In this document: positions 7,202 to 13,531 of the stretch, piece by piece
How the letters are laid out: every line of letters begins with the position of its first letter
How positions within the stretch are numbered: the stretch's first letter is position 1
Assembly (NCBI GenBank): GCA_023245435.1
Contig: JAHFKH010000019.1
Span: 1 to 14,702 of the forward strand
DNA length: 14,702 nucleotides
Source of the DNA: Candidatus Shapirobacteria bacterium
GTDB lineage: Bacteria; Patescibacteriota; Microgenomatia; UBA12405
Direction: 5' to 3'
The notes under the pieces: generated by a model
Told to the model about the DNA's origin: nothing
Databases searched by the model: none
The model's input: only the letters and a program-made list of their open reading frames with translations
Position numbers and translations under genes: made by a program

Positions 7202-8467
7202 CTAGCTAATTGATTTTATACTGGAAAAACCAGTAAGGGGAATGAGGCATTTGGGAATATTGATGGAACCATCGGCTGTTTGAAAGTTTTCAAATATAGC
7301 ATTAACAACGCGATCAGAAACAGCAGTTGAATTTAAAATATGAACAAGTTTATTTTCACCATTAATTTTTACTTTAGTATTTAACCGTCGAGACTGATAA
7401 TCACCACAATTACTACATGATCCAGTTTCTTTGTAAACATTTAATCCAGGAAACCAAGTATTGATATCGTACATTCGACGATTTGGTTGTGGTAAATCAC
7501 CAGTACAACAATTCACAACTTGATAATGGAGACCAAAATCTTGAAGGATTTCTTCTTCAATTGCCAATAATTCTAGCTGCATGGCATCAGAAATTTTATA
7601 GTCGGGGAGAGTGAAAACATTCATTTCAACTTTATTAAAATGATGTAGTCTTAACATTCCCGACATATCTTTACCATATGTCCCAGCTTCTCGCCTAAAA
7701 CAAGGCGAATAATTGACATATTTAATGGGAAATATTTTTGAATCTAAGGTTTCATCAGTATGATAAGGAACAACTGAGTGTTCGGATGATGATATAAAAA
7801 TTAAATCGTCTTCGGGGATTGAATAATATGCTCCCATTAAATTTTTATTGCTGGTGTAGGCACAATTCCACTCAGTTTTGGTTTTGACCATCAGAGGTGG
7901 TAACATAGCCCCAAAACCTTTGGCAGTAATTTTTTGCATGGCATAAAACATAACTGACATTTCCAAAATTGCACCTTGGTTTTTGTAATAGCCAAAACGG
8001 GAACCAGAAATTTGACTGGCTTTTTCTTTGTCAATTATATTTAATTTTTCACCTAATTCCTGGTGTTCAAGTGGTTTAAAATTAAATTCTGGTTTTTTTC
8101 CTACAGTCTTAATAACGACATTATCACTGTCATCTTTACCAATTGGGACATCAGGCGCACAAATATTAGGAATTTCATCTAAATATGGGAATTTTTCAAC
8201 ATTATTGGATTGTAATTTTTCCTCGGCTTTTTTTAATTCTTCTTTTATTTTTGTAGCATTTTTTAGTTGTTCGTCGCTTGGTTTACCTTTTATTTCTTTA
8301 CTAATTTTATTTTGAGAAGCTCGTAGTTCTTCAACATTTTTTAATAATTGTAATGCAACTGTATCGAGTGAAATAATTTGATCAACTATTTTTGGGTCTT
8401 TGCCACGATTTTGTAAACTTTTTTTGACTAAATCTGGCTCTTTTCTAATTAAATTTATATCGATCAT
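7202..8467 (-). CDS. serS: Seryl-tRNA synthetase
   Basis: A class II synthetase that charges tRNA-Ser (and tRNA-Sec where present) with serine in the cytosol. The 421-residue length is normal. The N-terminus MIDINLIRKEPDLVKKSLQN is the standard SerRS start, followed by the helical tRNA-binding arm (about 30-95, rich in Lys and Glu), which looks a little short. It returns to the core at IPNICAPDVPIGKDDSDNVV. Motif 2 reads SPCFRREAGTYGKDMSGMLR (about 257-276) and is followed by HHFNKVEM. Motif 3 is in the segment LNSTAVSDRVVNAIFENFQ followed by IPKCLIPLTG. The motif 3 segment differs from the usual LNGSA..RT but keeps the arginine. The gene stands alone, with palindromic elements on both sides, suggesting its own transcript. 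No Shine-Dalgarno precedes the ATG. Confidence 0.97.
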   Translation of the reverse strand: MIDINLIRKEPDLVKKSLQNRGKDPKIVDQIISLDTVALQLLKNVEELRASQNKISKEIKGKPSDEQLKNATKIKEELKKAEEKLQSNNVEKFPYLDEIPNICAPDVPIGKDDSDNVVIKTVGKKPEFNFKPLEHQELGEKLNIIDKEKASQISGSRFGYYKNQGAILEMSVMFYAMQKITAKGFGAMLPPLMVKTKTEWNCAYTSNKNLMGAYYSIPEDDLIFISSSEHSVVPYHTDETLDSKIFPIKYVNYSPCFRREAGTYGKDMSGMLRLHHFNKVEMNVFTLPDYKISDAMQLELLAIEEEILQDFGLHYQVVNCCTGDLPQPNRRMYDINTWFPGLNVYKETGSCSNCGDYQSRRLNTKVKINGENKLVHILNSTAVSDRVVNAIFENFQTADGSINIPKCLIPLTGFSSIKSIS

Positions 8468-8515
8468 TGATGTGATAGTCTAGCGCAAAAAAATTGAAAT
8501 TATAATGTATCAAAA

Positions 8516-8560
8516 CCCCTCAGTCTCGCTTTGCTCGACAGCTCCCCTTGACAGGGGAGC
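8516..8560. repeat. Palindromic intergenic repeat element upstream of serS
   Basis: A perfect 8-bp stem GCTCCCCT (8541-8548) / AGGGGAGC (8553-8560) with a TGAC loop is preceded by CCCCTCAGTCTCGCTTTGCTCGACA. This composite is far richer in G and C than its surroundings and resembles dispersed palindromic repeats in other bacterial genomes. Seven T residues (8568-8574) follow on the plus-strand side, as in an intrinsic terminator, but no plus-strand gene leads into it. On the minus strand it lies between the HD gene's stop and serS and could end the greA-lysS-HD transcript. Confidence 0.6.
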
Positions 8561-8584
8561 ATAAATATTTTTTTATAAATTTAT

Positions 8585-9172
8585 TTATAACCCAATTTCT
8601 GATGCAATTGATTGCATTGAGGTCAAACAAATTTCAATGAATTTTTCGATGGGTAAATTTAAACCATTAGGATCCATACATTGGGCCACTTCGTTACGAC
8701 GGGTTCCGGCGGCAAACTTTGGTTCTTTTAAAAATCTTTTTAAAACAGAAGAGACTTTGACTGACGATAATTTGCGGTCAGGATAGACGAAGGCAACAGC
8801 AGTAATTAAACCAGTTAATGAATCGGCACAATATATTGACCATTTGGCCTTAGAGTCCATCTTTATATTTTGACTACCATCGTGGGCGAGAATTATTTGT
8901 TGAATGGTGTCATTAATTTCTAGCCCATATTTGGCCAAAACTTCCTTGGTTTTTAATGGGTGTTGTTCTTTGGTATCACCGGCAAAATCGATATCGTGAA
9001 TTAATCCAGCCATCCCCCATTCCTCACGAGTAGGCTCAGAAGTGTCCAATAAATTATTTTCTTTAAAATAATCATAAAGGCCCAACATACAGGCTTCTAA
9101 AGATAGTGAATGATTATAAATATTATTTTCTAAATTACTTTTTACCGCATCTTTAAATTTTTGATGATCCAT
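8585..9172 (-). CDS. HD-domain (HDIG-type) phosphohydrolase
   Basis: A 195-residue soluble protein of the HD metal-dependent phosphohydrolase superfamily, which hydrolyses nucleotides, cyclic dinucleotides or related phosphoesters. The ligand set is complete: H21 (YNHSLSLEACM), H59-D60 (GLIHDIDF), H71 and H97 (ILAHDGS), and D117 (YCADSLTGLI). The remaining C-terminal helices (about 135-190) include PDRKLSSVKV and the FLKEPKFAAGTRRNE segment. Substrate is not predictable. It follows a second, damaged HD gene by 43 bases and is the last gene of the likely greA-lysS transcript. The two HD proteins differ strongly in sequence and are not a recent duplication. ATG at 9172 is the only sensible start; no Shine-Dalgarno. 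Confidence 0.88.
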   Translation of the reverse strand: MDHQKFKDAVKSNLENNIYNHSLSLEACMLGLYDYFKENNLLDTSEPTREEWGMAGLIHDIDFAGDTKEQHPLKTKEVLAKYGLEINDTIQQIILAHDGSQNIKMDSKAKWSIYCADSLTGLITAVAFVYPDRKLSSVKVSSVLKRFLKEPKFAAGTRRNEVAQCMDPNGLNLPIEKFIEICLTSMQSIASEIGL

Positions 9173-9193
9173 AAAATCAATTAATAATTAAAA

Positions 9194-9210
9194 ATTACGA
9201 ATTACGAATT
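9194..9210. repeat. Short tandem repeat ATTACGA x2
   Basis: Two exact copies of ATTACGA followed by ATT lie in the 43-base gap between the two HD genes. Short tracts like this occur in AT-rich intergenic DNA; no function is visible. Confidence 0.5.
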
Positions 9211-9215
9211 GTTTG

Positions 9216-9766
9216 TTAACTTAATATATTTAAATAATTTTCAATGGCAATAAATTGATTACTTAATTCTTCTTTTACGATGTTTAAAGATACACAATTT
9301 TTCTTTTCATTAAATTTGGCTTTAAGTAAAGGTATTAAATCGTAGTCTGGCATGGATCGGAAATATCGAAGAGTGTAAAACATTCCCTTAACTGAGGCAA
9401 AACGATAACAATCTGAATTACAAACAATTTCTGATTCAATCGAATAAAATTTTTTAACACCATGGTGTTCTTTGACACAAGCTAAAACATTTTCTTTTCC
9501 TCAACTGTAATTTCATTGTCTAAATCTAAAAGTTCTTTTGCTTTATCAAAACACATTTGAATGTGGTCTGGTAATCTATTTTCTTTGATAGCCACACCAA
9601 TTACGCAATCCATCAATAATGTTCCAAGTAATACAATATTTTTATCTGCTTTTAAATTATTCGCCAATCTTCGTCCTGTTTCATTAGCAATTAGCTGATG
9701 TGTTTCCATTGGTCCATCAATTTCGGCAAATTCTTGAACTTTGGAAATTAGATTTCGAGAAATCAT
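9216..9766 (-). pseudogene. HD-domain protein gene split by a one-base frameshift
   Basis: The first frame opens at ATG 9766, overlapping the lysS stop as ATGA, and ends at TAG 9484-9482 after 94 residues. The coding signal continues one frame over for 88 open codons to TAA at 9218-9216. That second part begins ACVKEHHG and includes IESEIVCNSDCYRF, both typical of HD-domain proteins. Adding one A to the A-run at 9490-9493 joins the halves as EEKKNVLACVKEHHG, giving about 183 residues, a normal length. Ligands are then H23, D53, the HH of KEHHG and the D of NSDCYRF. The expected HD pair reads MD (M52-D53), so the first histidine is lost. The explanation may be a recent mutation, a homopolymer sequencing error, or slippage during expression. 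The lost histidine favours decay. The second half fills the otherwise gene-free stretch 9219-9481. Confidence 0.8.
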
Positions 9767-11619
9767 TTATTTTTTACAAATTTGTTTACGGGTTGACCGA
9801 TATGAGCTGCTAATTGATTGTTGAGAATATATATACCACTATGGTCGTCGCCAAGGCCAAGCTCACGAGCGGAACAAAGCATACCAAATGATTCGGTACC
9901 TCGAAGTTTGGCTATTTTTATTTCCATAGCATTGTGTTCATCATTAAAAACTTGAGCTCCGATGACAGCCACAGGAACAATATCACCAACAGAAATGTTA
10001 TTGGCACCACAAACTATTTGTAAAACTTCAGTACCAATATTTACTTTACAAACATGTAATTTATCAGCATTTGGATGATTTTCTAATTCAATTATTTCTC
10101 CAATAATTATTTTGTCGGAGGCTAATCCGATTCCGGATGAGATTGCTTCGTCGTTTGAAGCTCCTCGCAATGACGAATCCTTTTCCTCACGCATTGCTGG
10201 GAATAAAATAACATCTTTAATGGTGGGAGAGTCGGTTAAAAATTGGGTAAATCGATCAATACCCATACCCCAACCAGCGGTCGGTGGCATACCGTATTCG
10301 AGGGCACGAATATAATCGTCATCCATTTGCATGGCAGTTTGAGCACCTTTTTTCTCAAGAGCAACCTCGTCTAACCATCGATCTTTTTGATCCTGAGGGT
10401 CATTTAATTCGTTATAAGCCTTTAATAATTCAGCGCCACAAGCTAATAATTGAAAAGAAGCAATTTTGTCGGGATTATCGGCTTTTCGTTTGGCCAGGGC
10501 AATCATCTCGGAGGGATAATCAGTTATGAAAACTGGACCAACAATTTCAGGTCTAACAAATTCTTTGTACAATGCATCAAAATGAGCTCCTAGTCCGACG
10601 ACACCAGTTAAATCTAATTTGAGATTTTTATTTTTTAATTCTGTTTTAAACTGTTCTTCGGTTTTAATTTTATCAATATCAATATCTATTTTTTCAAATA
10701 TCACATCACGGAAAGTTTGACGTTTAAACGGTGGGGTAAAATCTAATTCTTTGCCTTGAAAACTAACTGTTAATGAATTCTTCACTGTTTTAATAACTGT
10801 TGATACTAATTGTTCTGTTAATCTCATTAATTCGTCATAATCAACGTAAGCCCAATAAAATTCAACTTGAGTAAATTCGGGGTTATGAAAACGAGATACT
10901 CCTTCGTTTCGGAAATCTTTTGAAACTTCGTAAACTTTTTCAAGTCCACCAACAATTAATCTTTTTAAATACAATTCGTCGCTAATACGTAAATACATTT
11001 CTTGATCTAACTCATTGTGATGAGTAATAAATGGTTTGGCACTAGCTCCTCCATAAATTGGCTGAAGGATAGGAGTTTCGACTTCCATAAAACCATGTTC
11101 ATCTAAAAACTTTCTCATAGTGGATAAAATAAGACTACGAGTTTTAAAAATCTCACGTGATTGTGGGTTGACGATTAAATCGACATAACGTTGACGATAA
11201 CGTTCTTCGACGTCAGTTAAACCATGAAATTTTTCGGGTAAGGGACGTAAATTTTTGGCTAAAATTTGAAAATCGGAAACACGAATAGTAGTTTCGCCAG
11301 CGGTAGTTTTAAAAACCTCACCACTTGCCGAAATTATGTCGCCGAGATCAAACAATTTAGTTTGATCCATTTTCTCGTTTAAAGTATTTTGTTCAAAAAA
11401 AAGTTGGATTTTACCTGACAAATCGTGTAAATCAGCAAATAATATTTTGCCGTGGCCACGAAGTAATAAAATACGACCAGCAACTGTGACTGATTGATTT
11501 TCCAAATCTAGTGCTTGGGCTGTGGTTTGACGAGAAGCTAAATTTGGTTGAGGATAGGCATTGGCTATTTTTTTTAATTCCTCAAGTTTATTTTTTCGTT
11601 GATTAATTAAGTCAGACAT
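9763..11619 (-). CDS. lysS: Lysyl-tRNA synthetase (class II) fused to a C-terminal tRNA-binding domain
   Basis: Charges tRNA-Lys. The core has the LysRS order: an N-terminal OB-fold anticodon-binding domain (about 40-125), then the class II catalytic domain with motif 1 near RSLILSTMRKFLDEHGFMEV (161-180), motif 2 FRNEGVSRFHNPEFTQVE (236-253) and motif 3 GWGMGIDRFTQFL (449-461). LysRS normally ends near FPAMR (474-478). Here a 25-residue linker follows, then a second OB-fold domain (about 505-612) with HPNADKLHVCKV, QIVCGANNI, VPVA and KLRGTESFGMLCSARELGLG. This closely resembles the tRNA-binding domain of PheT and related EMAP-type domains. Part of the linker (481-494) is encoded by a repeat also found in uvrC. 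ATG at 11619 lies 18 bases after greA; the TGA stop overlaps the next ATG. No Shine-Dalgarno is seen. Confidence 0.96.
   Translation of the reverse strand: MSDLINQRKNKLEELKKIANAYPQPNLASRQTTAQALDLENQSVTVAGRILLLRGHGKILFADLHDLSGKIQLFFEQNTLNEKMDQTKLFDLGDIISASGEVFKTTAGETTIRVSDFQILAKNLRPLPEKFHGLTDVEERYRQRYVDLIVNPQSREIFKTRSLILSTMRKFLDEHGFMEVETPILQPIYGGASAKPFITHHNELDQEMYLRISDELYLKRLIVGGLEKVYEVSKDFRNEGVSRFHNPEFTQVEFYWAYVDYDELMRLTEQLVSTVIKTVKNSLTVSFQGKELDFTPPFKRQTFRDVIFEKIDIDIDKIKTEEQFKTELKNKNLKLDLTGVVGLGAHFDALYKEFVRPEIVGPVFITDYPSEMIALAKRKADNPDKIASFQLLACGAELLKAYNELNDPQDQKDRWLDEVALEKKGAQTAMQMDDDYIRALEYGMPPTAGWGMGIDRFTQFLTDSPTIKDVILFPAMREEKDSSLRGASNDEAISSGIGLASDKIIIGEIIELENHPNADKLHVCKVNIGTEVLQIVCGANNISVGDIVPVAVIGAQVFNDEHNAMEIKIAKLRGTESFGMLCSARELGLGDDHSGIYILNNQLAAHIGQPVNKFVKNK
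10139..10175 (-). repeat. In-frame repeat element inside lysS (copy 1)
   Basis: A 37-base element on the coding strand: arm CGTCATTGCGAGG (10175-10163), a 12-base middle, and arm CGAAGCAATCTC (10150-10139). It encodes most of SSLRGASNDEAIS, residues 482-494 of LysRS. Both arms recur exactly in uvrC at 13832-13861. The middle contains a small inverted repeat GCTTC/GAAGC. It looks like a mobile-type palindromic repeat that inserted at a domain boundary, because the same arms occur in two unrelated genes. Confidence 0.85.
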
Positions 11620-11637
11620 GACTTATTTTACAGTATT

Positions 11638-12096
11638 TTAGTTAATTGAAATGATTTTGTATGTTAGCTTGCCAACTGGAGCTTCAATTTCAAATTTTTG
11701 ACCAATTTTTTTGCCCAAAAGGGCGATGCCTAAAGGTGATTGATCGGAAATTTTGTTGGTAGTTGGATCGGATTCAAATTCGGAAACAATTTGAAATTCC
11801 TTTTTAGTTTTACCCGCTATTTCAACTTTGATAGTGGAGCCAACAGTGACGTTAGTTTTAGAGTTTTTGCCACTAATTATTTCGACATTGGCCAATACTT
11901 CTTCGTAACCGGAAATTTTGTCGTTAACAACCTCTAATTCGGCTTTTAATTGAGAAGCTAGTCCATCCTCGCCAGATTCGTCGGGTTGGGCGACTTCTTC
12001 AAGTCGATCAACTAGCTGATTTGCCTTAAGGTTGAGCATTTCTAGCTCCTGCTTTAACTTATCGAAACCTTCTTGAGTTAGTTGTTGTTTAGTCAT
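11638..12096 (-). CDS. greA: Transcription elongation factor GreA
   Basis: Rescues backtracked RNA polymerase by stimulating cleavage of the 3' end of the transcript through the secondary channel. The 152-residue length is normal. Residues 1-75 form the coiled-coil finger and 80-152 the C-terminal FKBP-like domain, recognised by SDQSPLGIALLGKKIGQKFE (117-136) and VGKLTYKIISI at the end. The finger tip, usually GDLSENAEY with two essential acids, reads PDESGEDG (38-45): acids remain, but the motif is rewritten. The N-terminus MTKQQLTQEGFDKLKQEL is standard. The gene starts the minus-strand group greA-lysS-HD genes and is divergent from the RelA/SpoT gene with 37 bases between start codons. ATG at 12096 is clear; no Shine-Dalgarno is visible. 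Confidence 0.93.
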   Translation of the reverse strand: MTKQQLTQEGFDKLKQELEMLNLKANQLVDRLEEVAQPDESGEDGLASQLKAELEVVNDKISGYEEVLANVEIISGKNSKTNVTVGSTIKVEIAGKTKKEFQIVSEFESDPTTNKISDQSPLGIALLGKKIGQKFEIEAPVGKLTYKIISIN

Positions 12097-12112
12097 ATGT
12101 TATAGTCGTTTA

Positions 12113-12121
12113 TGTTAGACT
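12113..12121 (+). promoter_or_regulatory. Possible extended -10 promoter of the RelA/SpoT gene
   Basis: TGTTAGACT (12113-12121) has the extended TG and a four-of-six -10 match (TAGACT), 12 bases before the ATG at 12134. No good -35 is visible. The 37-base divergent gap must hold promoters for both this gene and greA, so a promoter here is expected, but the match is weak. Confidence 0.3.
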
Positions 12122-12133
12122 AGAAGACATAAA

Positions 12134-13531
12134 ATGTCAAATTTAGATTTAAATAAAAAGCTAGATTTCACGGATGAAAAGGTCAAATTAGCTTTAGATT
12201 TTGCAACAGAAAAACACAAAGGGCAATTTCGCGAGTCAGGTGATGAATATATTACTCACCCGGTCTGGGTAGCCAGTGTAGTGGCTCAATTGGGTGTGGG
12301 CCAGGAGGCGGTAATTGCGGCATTATTACATGATTGTTTGGAGGTAACTAACACGACAGTAGATGAGTTGGCAGATGTTTTTGGTGATGAAGTAGCACTA
12401 CTAGTTTCGGGATTAACTGACGTAAAACATAAAACAAGTGGAATAGACATTCAACAAACAAATATTGAAGTGTTTCGCCGATTTTTATTTTCATCAGTTG
12501 ATGATGTTAGGGTTTTGGTAATTAGATTGGCGGATAAATTACATAATGGTTTGACGATTAAATATTTATCAAGCGATAGACAAATTAGTTATGCTAAAAG
12601 AGTTTTTGGAATATATGCCCCAGTGGCAGAATATGTGGGTTTGCATTATTTTAAAAGATTGTTAGAAGATATTGCTTTTAAAATTCTGTATCCTGAAGAG
12701 GCAAATAATTTAGAGTCTGAATTAAAAAAGTCGGAGAATGCTGATGAAATTGCTTTGAAAAAAATTACAGGAGAGATAATTCATTTGTTAAACTCAAATC
12801 GAATTTCGGGTTACGAAGTTTCCAGCCGGGTAAAAGGCCTATACAGTAGTTATTTAAAAATTAAAAAGAGAGGCTGGTCACGGTTAAAAGATGGTGTAGG
12901 GGTAAGAATAATTGTCAAAAATGTAGCTGATTGCTACACAGTTTTGGGGTTATTACATGCTAAATACCAGTATTTACCTGATCATTTTGACGATTATATT
13001 TCTAAACCAAAACCGAGTGGTTATAGGTCAATTCAAACCACAATTAATTTGGGTAAGGGTCTGACTGCCGAAATTCAAATTAGAACTTTTGAAATGCACG
13101 AATTTAATGAGTTTGGTCCAGCTTCACATATTGCCTATAAAATGAGTAAAAATACTAACAAAGGGCAAGGGTTGGAATGGGTAAAAGATTTGGTGATGTG
13201 GCAAAAAAATGATGAAAAGGTAAATAATTATAAAATATCGGTATTGTCAAAATATATTTATGTGTTTACCCCCAAAGGAGACACGATTCAGCTATTGACG
13301 GGAAGTACTCCGATTGATTTTGCCTATAGAATTCATAGTGGAATTGGTGATCGATGTTGTGGAGCAAAAATTAATAATAAAATGGCAAAAATTAGTGATG
13401 AATTAAAATCGGGTGATTTGGTGGAAATTTTGACAACTAATAAGAATAATGTCAATAAAGATTGGTTGACAATTGCTAAAACTTCGGCGGCTAAGGAAAT
13501 GATTAGAAAAGCGATTGGTCTGACGACATAA
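12134..13531 (+). CDS. RelA/SpoT-type (p)ppGpp synthetase/hydrolase, short form
   Basis: Makes and possibly degrades the alarmone (p)ppGpp. The HD hydrolase domain (about 15-170) has H42 (THP), H66-D67 (LLHD), E70, D134 and N138 (RLADKLHN), but the usual HDxxED motif reads HDCLEV, so the second acid is valine (V71). The synthetase domain (about 225-335) has RVKGLYSSYLKIKK, D253 of KDGVGVRIIV, KPKPSGYRSI, and E313 of AEIQIRTFEMHEF, so synthesis should be intact. A TGS domain (about 372-435) follows (VFTPKGDTIQLLTGSTPIDFAYRIHS). The protein ends at 465, whereas full RelA/SpoT proteins are about 700-750 with further regulatory domains including ACT. Short forms are plausible in reduced genomes. 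AGAAG upstream of ATG 12134 is at best a weak ribosome-binding site. The last 29 bases overlap the 3' end of uvrC. Confidence 0.93.
   Translation: MSNLDLNKKLDFTDEKVKLALDFATEKHKGQFRESGDEYITHPVWVASVVAQLGVGQEAVIAALLHDCLEVTNTTVDELADVFGDEVALLVSGLTDVKHKTSGIDIQQTNIEVFRRFLFSSVDDVRVLVIRLADKLHNGLTIKYLSSDRQISYAKRVFGIYAPVAEYVGLHYFKRLLEDIAFKILYPEEANNLESELKKSENADEIALKKITGEIIHLLNSNRISGYEVSSRVKGLYSSYLKIKKRGWSRLKDGVGVRIIVKNVADCYTVLGLLHAKYQYLPDHFDDYISKPKPSGYRSIQTTINLGKGLTAEIQIRTFEMHEFNEFGPASHIAYKMSKNTNKGQGLEWVKDLVMWQKNDEKVNNYKISVLSKYIYVFTPKGDTIQLLTGSTPIDFAYRIHSGIGDRCCGAKINNKMAKISDELKSGDLVEILTTNKNNVNKDWLTIAKTSAAKEMIRKAIGLTT

Noticed and set aside
8028..8315. Plus-strand open frame inside serS
   Set aside because: Shadow of the Lys/Glu-rich helical arm; its low-complexity Ser/Phe composition is what antisense reading of such a region gives.
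9480..9500. Canonical programmed -1 frameshift heptamer in the HD gene
   Set aside because: The in-frame codons GAA AAG AAA ATG give no X XXY YYZ slippery heptamer and I see no obvious downstream stem, so programmed shifting is not the favoured explanation.
10112..10529. Two overlapping plus-strand open frames inside lysS
   Set aside because: Antisense to conserved LysRS sequence, no promoter, no familiar motifs.
11740..11937. Plus-strand open frame inside greA
   Set aside because: Antisense shadow of the GreA C-terminal domain.
12097..12133. greA promoter with TATAAC just before the ATG
   Set aside because: TATAAC ends only two bases before the start codon and no -35 is seen; the geometry is too tight to call.
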